DNA of 64,000 nucleotides from Mycocentrospora acerina (Eukaryota > Ascomycota > Dothideomycetes > Pleosporales), in NCBI GenBank assembly GCA_022701365.1, contig JAKUHH010000177.1, positions 186,001-250,000 of the forward strand, written 5' to 3'. Each line of letters starts with the position of its first letter. The stretch's first letter is position 1. Under the pieces are notes generated by a model, which worked only from the letters and a program-made list of their open reading frames with translations, was not told the origin of the DNA and ran no database searches. This document shows, one piece after another, positions 52,436 to 63,127 of this stretch. The position numbers and the translations under genes were made by a program.

Positions 52436-55360
52436 CTAGTCGTCCTTTACGCTCGCACTCACATACCCGTCGTCGATCTCCTCCCTGTCGGCAAGCCCAA
52501 CAAGTGTCTTGCTCGCATTCAAGCAGCTTCCCACTATACGCCTGCGTACCTTGTTTGATAACCCGCTACGTCGCCCTGTCTCGTGACCAACCCACATTCG
52601 CAGCGAGCATGCGATTCGCTCGAGGCCGGAACCAGTCTCGGCCTGAAGTGAGGCATCCTGCATAAAGTGCGTCAGAACACGGAATCCAGCGACAAAGCTG
52701 AGGAGTGTAGTGGTGACTTCGGGGAGATATGTGTTGTTGATGACGAAGATGGCGCGATTACGTGCTTCCGTGGATGACGACTCGACCAAGGAAATACATT
52801 TGATAAATGTCAGGGCTTTGCGTATATCGGCTGCAACCGAGCCGTTACCGACCAAGTTCATCAAACCAAAGTCTTTGGAATGAACTGTCAATGGTATGGG
52901 TAGCGCACGAAGGGCTGTTGCGATGCGTGCACTGCGGTCATCATCGAGTAATACTGCTTGGGCAACTAAAGCTCGTAGTTGAGCCTGCGAGTTTGGAGGG
53001 GCAGATTGAAGGGCACGCTCCATATCGAATATGATGCTTTCTTTGGGCGATCCGGTCTTGCTGCCGAGGTAGTCTGCAAGACTCTTGTTCAGTGTGAGAC
53101 TCGAATACCAGGCTGCAAGTGCATCCAACGGTGAGCAAATGGCAAAGTCCTCTACAACACCATCCATGGAAGGATCGACAGTCGTGTGTTCTGCACTTGG
53201 CTTGTTCCAAGCAAGGTTGTACGCACGTTGTACGATTGCGGGAACAAGGACCTCATCGCAATCCCGTTCAATTAGGACAGCCAGATGTTCTGGAAGAGGC
53301 TCGGCACCTCCTTCCTGCTTAAGTGTGGAGTTTGATGCAATCCTGTGTTCGCTGCGGGCGATGTTCCAGTAACTTTTCGCCAACTTGGCACTCAAGTCGT
53401 CGAGTATGAACCACGAACTGTGGCTTGCGTTGCTAATTTCCCAGAGAAGTACACGGATGTGGAAGGCCTTCAACATGAGGCTGGCTGGCGTGTCGGGCAG
53501 TGTACCCGATGCCATCAGAGTCAAGACTAGCCGGCTCTTACTGATCTCTGCATCGCCTCCCGTAAGTTGGGCATCGAGTGCAATAGTCCAGGCCTTGACA
53601 CGGGCGGCCTCCTGCTCTTTCGTTGCGCCAGTGAGATATGCATAGCCCTCCCAGCCAATGATTTTACGCAAACTAAGCTTAAGAGTCTTCAAACCAAGAG
53701 CCGTGACCTCGAGAAGGAAATTATGATGAGGGACCCACACTGTTTGGATGGCTGTAAGCCATGCCTTCCGACGGACCTCAACCGGAGAAGCTAGCGATGG
53801 TGCAGACCTCAAAAAGGCTGCTGGCATTGCCTTCTTCTTTGGCTTGGACCTGAAATCAAGATAGGGAGCAGCAAGGTAGAAGAAAGCCCCAAACACAAGG
53901 AGAAGCTTGGCGATGGGGATTTGGGTCGATGAGACACCAAATGAAGCTCGTGGGGCGAGGATGCTGGCGAGGTTGATTGGCAACGCAAACAAACCACGGC
54001 CTGCTGGCTCTTCCTGTGATTGCTCGCGCTCGACGAGACCCTCCAGAATCATCAGACCGGCCAATGAGCCGACCATTAGCTTGCCCATCATCGCACCGCT
54101 ACGTCGCCCGTTGACCATCGGAGGTCCAGGAATTGGACGGTTGCTGCCGCCAGAGTATGGTGGATATGCCTGTGCATAGTGTGCTTGCGGAGGTAGTCCT
54201 CGCTGGAGGGCTGCAATGTTTTCGGGAACAGGAATCATTCCTTGGATTGGTCCAGACATTTGCATTCCATGTGTTGGCGTGTACGGCTCCTCGTGATATC
54301 TGGCACCGTCAGGGCTGTTGATGCTTCCGTGCAGGGACATGGGGCCAGATATGGCCATCTTCTCGTAGCTCTCCACCCGTCCCTTTAACGTATTGACTTC
54401 GTCTTGTAGACGCTTGTTGCGCTTCTCCAAATGACGAATGTACTCGGTAGCCTTTGATAGAACCGTGGCCTTGTTGAGTTTATGCGCGGGTGTCAGGCCT
54501 TCCAAATCCTCGGGGTCATCGTCTTCCTCTGTTCCGTTGGGGCGTGACATGACGCGAAGACTAGGTACACTGTCGCGTAGGGCAGCAATCTTGTCGTTGA
54601 GGTTGTTGCGGTATCGTTTCTCAATCATGTTGTGGGCGGTCTTCTTGGGTGGCTGTGATCTTTCTTTCTTGCCTGCTGGGGTTGAATCGTCAAGTTCCTC
54701 TGAATCAGACGGGGTCTTTCTCTTCTTGTTGCTGATGGCGGGCTCCGGCGACGAGTGCGACGACGAGGAGCTGGCCCGCCCGTTGTCGAGGGAGCTAGGG
54801 CTGTGTTGGAGGCTTGGAGTCGAGCCTGGCGGTGGCGGAGCGGCGAAGCCTTGCGGTTCAAATCGCGACGGCGAGAAGAAAGCGTTCTCTCCCATCTGCT
54901 GCTGTTGTTGTGGTGGTGGTGGTTGTTGTTGCTGCTGTTGCTGCCACATCTGAGGCGAGTAGTAGCCATTCTGCTGCTGCTGGACGTCGACGGGCGAGCT
55001 CAATGGGTGGCCGTTGAAGTCAAAAGTCGAGGGCATGTCGACGCCTTGGCCAAAGGTGAAAGGCACGCCATTGGATTGTGCAAACATGGCGCCAGAGGTG
55101 GGCATGGCGACGGTCTGCATCGACTGCGATTGCTGCTGCTGGCCGGGGCGGGAATAGGTGGGCGGCTGAGGGTCGAGGGTCTTGGAGTCGGCCCCCTGAG
55201 TGTTTTGAGACGCGGCGGCAGGATCGTACTGCATCCACTCGTTCCAGGTGCTCATGTCGTCGGCCGGGGCAGCGAGGGCCATGTCGTCGCCGGCGGTGGT
55301 GAACCAGGGACCGCGCATGCCGCTAAATGGAAAGTTGCTTGCCATTGTGGGGTCTTCCAT
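52436..55360 (-). CDS. Sterol regulatory element-binding protein homolog (bHLH, SrbA/Sre1-like)
   Basis: This is a membrane-bound transcription factor that controls sterol synthesis and low-oxygen adaptation in fungi. It is an unspliced frame of 974 aa from ATG 55360 (MEDPTMASNF). The N-terminal third is Gln/Pro/Ser-rich. The bHLH (about residues 237-320) reads AHNMIEKRYRNNLNDKIAAL, with the Tyr that marks SREBPs, and ends in a leucine-zipper-type helix (EYIRHLEKRNKRLQDEVN). Two membrane segments follow (about 423-445 GAMMGKLMVGSLAGLMILEG and 480-500 IAKLLLVFGAFFYLAAPYL), with a short lumenal loop between. The remaining ~450 residues match the fungal SREBP C-terminal domain (DUF2014 type). 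A bHLH intron often seen in this family is not present here. In fungi, processing depends on the Dsc ligase, whose catalytic subunit gene is at 4288-6666. Confidence 0.93.
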   Translation of the reverse strand: MEDPTMASNFPFSGMRGPWFTTAGDDMALAAPADDMSTWNEWMQYDPAAASQNTQGADSKTLDPQPPTYSRPGQQQQSQSMQTVAMPTSGAMFAQSNGVPFTFGQGVDMPSTFDFNGHPLSSPVDVQQQQNGYYSPQMWQQQQQQQPPPPQQQQQMGENAFFSPSRFEPQGFAAPPPPGSTPSLQHSPSSLDNGRASSSSSHSSPEPAISNKKRKTPSDSEELDDSTPAGKKERSQPPKKTAHNMIEKRYRNNLNDKIAALRDSVPSLRVMSRPNGTEEDDDPEDLEGLTPAHKLNKATVLSKATEYIRHLEKRNKRLQDEVNTLKGRVESYEKMAISGPMSLHGSINSPDGARYHEEPYTPTHGMQMSGPIQGMIPVPENIAALQRGLPPQAHYAQAYPPYSGGSNRPIPGPPMVNGRRSGAMMGKLMVGSLAGLMILEGLVEREQSQEEPAGRGLFALPINLASILAPRASFGVSSTQIPIAKLLLVFGAFFYLAAPYLDFRSKPKKKAMPAAFLRSAPSLASPVEVRRKAWLTAIQTVWVPHHNFLLEVTALGLKTLKLSLRKIIGWEGYAYLTGATKEQEAARVKAWTIALDAQLTGGDAEISKSRLVLTLMASGTLPDTPASLMLKAFHIRVLLWEISNASHSSWFILDDLSAKLAKSYWNIARSEHRIASNSTLKQEGGAEPLPEHLAVLIERDCDEVLVPAIVQRAYNLAWNKPSAEHTTVDPSMDGVVEDFAICSPLDALAAWYSSLTLNKSLADYLGSKTGSPKESIIFDMERALQSAPPNSQAQLRALVAQAVLLDDDRSARIATALRALPIPLTVHSKDFGLMNLVGNGSVAADIRKALTFIKCISLVESSSTEARNRAIFVINNTYLPEVTTTLLSFVAGFRVLTHFMQDASLQAETGSGLERIACSLRMWVGHETGRRSGLSNKVRRRIVGSCLNASKTLVGLADREEIDDGYVSASVKDD

Positions 55361-55712
55361 TTTTGCCGTGGTCGCGTTCCGCGTCTCGGGCTGCGGCGGC
55401 AGACGGATCTGGGGGCTCGGAGGGGGTCTGAAGTTGTCGAAGACGCAGTATGGGCCAACCTGAAGCAGGACGCCATGTCAGCACAATGGTCAATGGTGCC
55501 GGGTGCGTTTAGCGGCAGCAGCACGCACGGCGATTCTCTCCAGCTCGAGCCCATCGTCAGGGCTGCCATAGGCTTCCGAGGCCATTCGGGAGGCGGGTCT
55601 GTCAGGGACAGTGTGGGGGAGGGGAGGGGAGGGAGGGAGGGAGGCGAGGGTGCTGGGCAGCGCGTGCCGATAGACAGAGCGCAACAACAGCAAGCAGGAC
55701 GACGAGATGAAC

Positions 55713-55760
55713 AGGACGGGCGGGACGGGCAGGACGGGCAGGACGGGCAGGATGGGCAGG
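55713..55760. repeat. ACGGGCAGG-type minisatellite
   Basis: About five imperfect units of (g)gacgggcag in tandem, 350-400 bp upstream of the SREBP start codon. Confidence 0.75.
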
Positions 55761-56451
55761 CGAGACAGGGCGCAACAGGGTAGGACAGGCAGGGCAGGGC
55801 AAGGCGACGTGCGCGTGGATACACAAGAGGGCGTCTTACCAGCTGCAGCGAGCCACCGATCAGGTCATGCCATTCACCCACTCGCTGGACTTGGGTCGTC
55901 AGGCCAGGGCAACAGAACAGGGCGACTGCAGCACGGCGCTGCAAGACGGGCGCGCACAACACCGTGGCATTCGCGTTGGGCCCGGGATGCGCAGAGGAAT
56001 CGTACGACTATGGCCTGATTGCTGGCGAACCACGCTCGGCTGGCAGGGGCGCGGCTGCCTCGACCACACTCGGAGATCTCTCGCACTGGCACGGCACTGG
56101 CGCGGGCGCTGATGCGGATGGCTGCGTGCACTTGGGGGCGACGGTGCGGCGGCGTGGTGCAGGGCGGCGGCGACGGTGACGGTGATGCTGCCTTGGGGGA
56201 CTGTGAATCGGCTCGTGGGAGACAGAGGCCTTTGTCGTCAGGCGTGTGCGGGCGTGCGGGCGTGCGTGCGGACGTGAGGTCGGAGCGCCTCTCGAGTCCA
56301 GAGCTGCCCATGGCGTCCGAGTCAGGCGCCGTCGCCAACCACATGGCCGCCTGCTTCCCACATGCCTGCCCACATTGTACCATGGTAGGAAGACGTGCCT
56401 CGCCCGCCGTGAGCTCTTGCTCGCATCTCGACACCAGCTCCAGCCCTGCAT

Positions 56452-56500
56452 CCACCCACCTGCCCACCTGCCCACCTGCCCACCTGCCCATCTGCCCATC
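56452..56500. repeat. 8-bp CTGCCCAC minisatellite
   Basis: Five to six units of ctgcccac/ctgcccat in tandem, preceded by ccacccac, about 1.1 kb upstream of the SREBP start. Confidence 0.8.
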
Positions 56501-58240
56501 CGATCGTCTGAGACCACCTTGTCTACCATCTCCCGCCCACACGGCGTTCCTGCGTCCGGCGGGAACGCTACCAGCAAGGGCCCGGGCATGCGTGGCTTGG
56601 TTGATCATGTTCGCTTGATCCTTTTGCCACTGAGTGTGCTTTCCACTTTTGGGCTTGCGGCTGATAGTCTCATGGCTACGGGTGTAATGCCATCCCCCCC
56701 CTCCTGGCCTCCGAGTCTATCCATCACAACCTGCAAGACCTCGACGACACATGTGCATCATCTTCTCCCTCCGCAATGCCCCAGAAAGACGCCACTAAAC
56801 CTACAAGTTTGGGCTCAAGCGAGTTACTTCCTTCTTGTGCCTGAATACGAACTGCCCTGTCTACACAACAACAACAATACTCACCTCCCTAGCCCATAAC
56901 AGCTAAACCATAGCTCTGCATCATGACTCTACACCATGTAACACTGAGAGAATATATGTCCATATTGCCACCGTTCAAGCACGGGTCATCTTTCCACTGC
57001 AATCAAGAGCAACACACCCACCACGCCACAGAGAAAACTACACAAACCGCTGTTTCTGACTGGAAGTAGCTCTCCAGTCAAGTGGTCATAGCACTACGAT
57101 AGCTCCAGGGCCACGGCCTGGTCAAGCTACTTTGCTCAGCTCGTGTCTCGAACCCCTTTAGACCCTGGGTTACTGTGGTGCATCGATAGCGTCACACCAT
57201 GTATTTGCAATTAACAGTGTTTCTCCATACAAAGACACCCTTGCCATTAACCAAAAAGCCATCAGCTTCTCATTCAAAGAAACCTAGCTTCTCAATCAAG
57301 CCCCCACCCGTGTGAAACGACCTTGCCATCTTTTCGCTCAAGTCTATCTACATACAACAACAGTCAATCTTCTATAACCACCTAAACGAAAAATGCTATT
57401 CTTTTTTAACCATTACATCTTCATAGCAATTTAAACTCATGCCTACATTCATAGATACAGAGCAGTGATGAACTCATCCAGCCAACAACTTACATCTCTC
57501 TTCACCCTCCCAATAAGAAAAAAAATGAAATTGCCAACCAAGCTTTAAAGCTGTGAAGCTTTCCATGTACATTAAATGAAAAATTATACATATTCCCCCG
57601 TCTCCCATTGTCCAGTCAGTGTGCATCTTTACGCAAAACTACGTCTGCTACCCACGTATCATTTCTTACAGTATAAAAGGATTGTCTGAATTAAACTGTG
57701 AACCCATCGATATTCTCTAAGCCAGATATTCTCTTTGAAATCACGACAAACTAGTCGACTGCCGCAGTGTGACGTTTCGAATACATGGATGGGCGAGTCG
57801 AGCTCCCTGTTGTTAAACAACGAATGGGACAGTTTATGGTGGCGTTCTGTTTTCTTTTACAATTTTTTTTTCTTACTGCTGTCCTATAATGTGGAAGATT
57901 GTTGGTCGTTTTTTGCAATGTGAAATCATACTCGTTATTTGGTATTAGTATAGAGTATTTTGTATCATTTGTTTAATAATAACTTTTTTGGGTAAGTTAA
58001 TCCTCTTTGAAGCGATACTGTACTTTGTCAGAGAATACTTTATTGTTCATTTATTAATCGAGCTATTAACTAGTAAGTGAGCGTTTCATTTTATGGTTAT
58101 AAAATCAGGTCATTAAGTAGTCAGGTTGTAATTCATTGTTCAGTCGTAAATAAAGTCATGATTCAATCAGAAAATACCTTACTTGGCAGTTGAATAGTAC
58201 TGGTGATATAATAAGAAGGTAGTTCATTCTCTTGTAAAAC

Positions 58241-58470
58241 GTACTTTATATACTATATAGAGTAAAGGTATGTACCCTTAAGGGTATGTTTTATACAGTT
58301 AAGAGTACTTGATCTGCTATCTAGAGTACTTTCTATGCTGTTAAGAGTACATTCTATTCTATTAATATTACATTCTATGCTGTTAAGAGTTTTTCTATGC
58401 TACTAAGAATTTTTAAATTTAATTAAGAGTACCATGCTTGGTGTCTAGAGTGCTATTTAAACAACTAGAG
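58241..58470. repeat. Degenerate ~21-bp tandem repeat
   Basis: About ten imperfect copies of a unit close to 'ctttctatgctgttaagagta'. The clearest copies are at about 58329-58349 and 58371-58390; others diverge by several bases. Most copies keep the unit near 21 bp, although a few drift by one to three bases. Confidence 0.65.
58273..58286. promoter_or_regulatory. 14-bp palindrome TACCCTTAAGGGTA
   Basis: A perfect 14-bp palindrome sits inside the degenerate repeat block. It could form a hairpin or bind a dimeric protein, but nothing else supports a function. Confidence 0.25.
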
Positions 58471-59350
58471 CTCTCAGGCATAGTAAGTAAATACATTAAA
58501 CACAGACTAGAATACTCTATTGATTTTCACATGAACTTTGTACAATGTTAAGATTACTTTACATATTGTGTAGAATCTTCTACCACTCAATCAAAGCGCA
58601 AAAAATTCAACTCAACACTCAACCCCCGCTATCAAAACAACTCGAATGAATATAGATTATACAACTAATTAAGCTCTATCCTCTGATTCATCGTATTCGG
58701 TTTTACAATTATGCCGCCTCAAAATATTATATTAATTTTTGGAAATGTGAAACCGGGATGCCCCGACATGAAAAAAATTTCATCTTACGCCCCGACATGA
58801 ATGGTAAAAACACTTTAACAAGCTTTTTATAGACAAGGAGAAATATTTCCAAGGAAACTATACATCTACGACAGGATAAATTTTCACTGCATGGTGACAG
58901 AAGACTCGACCCTTGACGTATGTCCACGAAAGAAAGCAGTTTACTCGAAAAAATCGACATGTTTCTTCAGTTCAAAAAATCAACAATGCAGCACGCATTA
59001 TTCTTCTTTTCCTCTCCCCCATTCTAATCACTGCAAGGAATTGAACTCTTTTTTTTGTTATGTTTAAACATTCGCAAACTCTGACAATCTTAAAACTAAC
59101 GAGAACCCAGCAACTATCACGTTACGATATCAAACATGTATCATTGTATATATGGCGTAGGAATGTATGTCACATTAATAGAGATGTACAGAGGCAAGAT
59201 GGCGAGTGAAAAAAATATTCACTGCTACTACAAGTACAAATCAACATTACACGATGAATTTGACATGGTTATCAGGTGCGCCAGTGTTGGAATCTGTGAG
59301 CGCAAAGATGCAGAGATTGTCTCGTAATCTAATAATTTGGGAGAGCAATG

Positions 59351-59379
59351 GAGACAGCAGACAGTGGACAGTAGACAGC

Positions 59380-59413
<34 letters not shown>

Positions 59414-59442
59414 CAGACAGTAGACAGTAGACAGTAGACAGC
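59351..59442. repeat. 7-bp AGACAGT minisatellite
   Basis: About thirteen tandem units of agacagt/agacagc. The pattern of T and C variants along the array suggests expansion by slippage or unequal exchange of multi-unit blocks. Confidence 0.85.
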
Positions 59443-62400
59443 AAAGCAGAGAAAAATCCATGGTAATGCAATTCTCACATCACAAATTATAAGCTGGTTG
59501 CTTAGTGCGTGGGAAAAGTTCGTTCCACTGGTACTGAAAAGGAGACAATACAAGCTCTCCAAGTACTCAAAGTCAAGAGGCACTGCAAACACTTCAAGTC
59601 AATAAATATTTCAAGTACTTCAATTCAAAAAGAAACCTCGAGTACTTCAAGTGCTTCAGGTCAGGAGACGCGATGCAACACCCCCAACTTTGCAGACAAG
59701 ACACTGTGTCAACTCTCCATCTCAGATGCCACACCACACTACAACATCTCAGTCTCGGAACCCATCATTCCCGTATCCTCCCTCCCTCCCTCCCTCCCTT
59801 CCAAAACGCCCCGCAGACTAAAGCAGAAAAAAGTTTCATCCACGAAACCAACTCCCCCTTCCCTGCAGAGAAACACTTCGTATTTCTCTGCAAGCTAACA
59901 ATCCACTACACCCCACAAGCCCCTCCCGTCAATTAAGTCACACTCAACAATATTCTTCGTCCCCATCCTAGGGGCCAGCTGTGCAAGAAAAAACTCCAAC
60001 CGTCTGCGCCTTCCTCCGTTGGTAGATCTCCCATCGGCGGCATCTCCCCTCCCATCTGATCGTCAGTGATGAAGAGAGAAGAAAACCTTCTTCACCGGCA
60101 GCCTCACTTCCATTGTCTTGGCCTGGCCTACCTTGCCCTGATCGCTCGGCCCAAAACCGCGACTCAGAACGTTACCGGCAATCCGGAAGTTAGACTACCT
60201 AGTGGGACGCGACGCAACGCGACAAGACACTACCCGATACGACACTACCCGACACAACACGATATGTAGAGCTACCTACCTAGGTGATGTGATGAAATGT
60301 GAATGTGATATGATTGCCTATTGCAGAGAAGTGGCAAAGTTTATGCATCCTCTTGAAGATGGCACAACGGTGAGCACCGCGCGTGGGGCGGAGATCTGCG
60401 GGAAGAGGAGTAGACACTGGCTAGTTACCACCTAGGCATCCAACATGGGGAGTTTGTTTTAGAGATGCTCGTAGATTGGAAACCGAAGCCGTGCTTTTGG
60501 ATGCAAATCTTCTCTCGGGGGGCGAAGATCACGATGCATTACATTGTTTCGGGGGAGATGTTGTGGAGCATGGTTTCTTGTAAGAAGTTGTTTGAGCTCT
60601 ACCCACTACTGCTTGATCAAGTGACCTTGTGGTCCGCGGTTTCCGAGGTATCGTGCTGCCGCGGTCGGAGAGCAATTTCTATCATGTGCCATGTGATCTG
60701 CGCTTCTCTTTCCTCGCAGCCTGCGAAAACTACGCTATTAAAGTTTTATCTGGCCATCTTCTTACATACTGTTCTAGTCAGACGGATCAAAAAGAACCCG
60801 TCAGCAGTCCCTTGGCCTCCTTACCTCGTCGCAACCCAATTTCCCCTGCAAGCACCCGCCTCATACACATCTCATCAATCGTTGGCTTCATATTCAATAC
60901 TAAAATCCTTCTTCCTACCCAAAAAAAAAGCCTGGAAGTACCCTGGCACCCTGCGTGATCTTGATGCGTTTAGGCAGAAACAAAAAGCCATGGTATTCGA
61001 AAAAGGGAAGCGTAGCTTGCAATCCTGCACTATAACAAAGGATTCAATCCCTGAAACAATCCAACTTAGCGTAAACATGACGCAACGGCTCTCTCCTCTC
61101 GCTTTCCATATGTAGTTGGGGCTGCATTGTACATAGGCGTCTTTTTCTCAAAACGAGTTCCTCCTGCAAGTTTAATCACAATGCATCCGGCTATGATCTG
61201 CAAAGAGCAAACAGTCCCTGTAGTCGGAGAATTCACCACCAAAACACTGTGATGCAATGCCTAAAACACACCGTATGTATATCCGTACGATCCACGCCTC
61301 GACCCAGCCGCTCCTTACGAAGGTAAGAGAGGGAGGGGAAAAGCAAAAAAAGTTACCCGTCTATCGGGGTCTGGCAACCGAGCACGGTGTTCGTATTATG
61401 CTTTTGTGGAGGGCGCCGAGGAGGGACGCTCCAGCTCCCGTATAAAAGTAATTGCCCAACAGAAATGCGGCAGATGTTTAAATACCGTGATTCGTCCGCG
61501 TATGCTCCACACTACGTCAGCAGTTCGTCTACGATACTTGATTGTCGCTTCTTGCCGGTGTGCTACAGTTGACTTGAAAGTCTAAGCGGTGCGCTAACCC
61601 CGAGACTGTTGGTTTTGAGGGCTCTTAGGCCCACATCAGCCCTGTTGCCGTTATGCACAAGTGGACATGTCAATACTGGCTCTTAGTGTTTTGACGATCC
61701 CACAAACGTAAATTCAAGGTCAGAGGTAAAGTGTTAGAACAAATGTTGAAAGGATAGACATGACATGCTGGAGTTTGGAAACGGAGCAGCCTGAAATCAA
61801 TATCAGCGTACCACACACTTGGGCCGCCATCGACACTAGCAATGATGTGGATATAACAGGCCATCTTATGCACAACTTGAGCTGGGAATAAGATAGGTGC
61901 ATCTGATAAAGTTCACGATCAATACCGTGCAGCGTCGTACGTGATCTGGAATTGGGTAGATCTGTCGCCAACATGTGGCCTGGAATCCAACTGTTTTGGC
62001 TCAGAGTCACCGGCTTCAACCGAATCCGAGCAGCGATCACCATCGCTCCTCACTCCCGCTGATCTCCACCAGGACAAGCCGTCACCACGGGAAGACCCTG
62101 AGCGTAAGGCGTTAATTCATCGAAAAGAAAGTTTTGATGTTGACCTCGGTTCTGGCTTCTGAAATCTCCCAGGATTGAACCCCTCGAAGGATGACGCCGC
62201 TCATGCAGCGAGAATCCTGACAACAGAAGCAAGTCATTGGGAGTGACATTGCACCGTCGATCCTACTGGGAAGGCATGCGCAGAACTGTGATCTGAGCGT
62301 GAATGAAGTGTTGTCAGTACACCAGCATTGCCCCGAGACCGTGTGCCCATGAGTCCCATGCCAGCAGTTTTAGATTAAGACTCACCCTACGTTCTCAAAA

Positions 62401-63106
62401 GAGAAAGCGAGGCCGGTCGTTAGAGAAGAATGCACGATACTGCAGGGACATTGAAAAGATTAGCGGGAGCGTCTTTGCCCAGCAACTTTGGGGGAGCCAT
62501 GGCTGAAAGCGTTTCCGTTGAACAAATAAGGAGTTGGTTGCTTTTGACATCACTAGGTAGAGAAAAAGTAACTGAGGACAAAACGGCAGCGACTGGGACA
62601 TGTATCCAAATGGGCAGGTCTTTCCGTGGTGAGCTTACCAACTTGGGAAAATGTCCAAGCCACGACGATGCAGTGAAATCCCTGAACAGACGCTGCTGTT
62701 ACAACCCCAATAATAGGAATTGTCAGGGTAGGACGTGTCATTGTGTCGTCTGTGTCCATGGTCTCTGCTCTACAAATGCATCTCTGCAGCGCCTACTGCC
62801 GTGTAATTCAAGACATATAGCATGAGTAGTATTGTCGAGGTTCCTGACGCAACAAACCCCTGCGCACAAGCTCAATAAAGTCCGAGCGCTGACCTAATCC
62901 AATGTGAAACTTTATCCGCCTAGTTGGTTGAATCCTGTCAGGACCAAAGCAGTCAAGGGAGCCCCCTTCATCAGGCAATAGTTCTGTAGTTACGCAATGG
63001 TCAAACGTGATTTATCATCTGTGTGCCACACCTTCTGGCCGCATGCTTACCAGCCATTTTATGTGCGTTGCATATTACGAGTGGCGCGTGTCGGGTTGCT
63101 GCACCA

Positions 63107-63127
63107 TGCAGCAGCAGCAGCAGCAGC
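63107..63127. repeat. CAG microsatellite
   Basis: About seven CAG units in sequence without a supported gene. Confidence 0.7.

Larger units (their letters stand above)
55361..57400. other. SREBP upstream region with minisatellites
   Basis: About 2 kb upstream of the SREBP start. The first 1.2 kb is strongly GC-rich with G/C-skewed repeats, and long antisense frames arise from low complexity. It likely holds the promoter and a long leader. No gene is supported. Confidence 0.45.
57401..59340. other. AT-rich gene-free block
   Basis: About 1.9 kb, markedly AT-richer than the flanking genes, especially 57840-58760. It contains the degenerate 21-bp repeat, a CTTAAG-centred palindrome and no ORF of substance. 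It may be a RIP-mutated or otherwise decayed segment; that is inference from composition only. Confidence 0.55.

Noticed and set aside
54755..55783. 342-aa plus-strand frame over the SREBP N-terminus
   Set aside because: Antisense low-complexity frame that ends in a GRDGQ-type repeat from the minisatellite.
55874..56608. 244-aa minus-strand frame upstream of SREBP
   Set aside because: Repeat-driven sequence (Gly-Arg-Trp units from the 8-bp minisatellite); no domain or splice support.
60465..61115. 216-aa plus-strand frame
   Set aside because: Longest frame in the final gene-free region, but no domain, irregular composition and no promoter-like start context; likely chance.
62430..62825. 131-aa Cys-rich plus-strand frame
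   Set aside because: Cys positions are irregular, there is no signal peptide, and the opposite strand is equally open.
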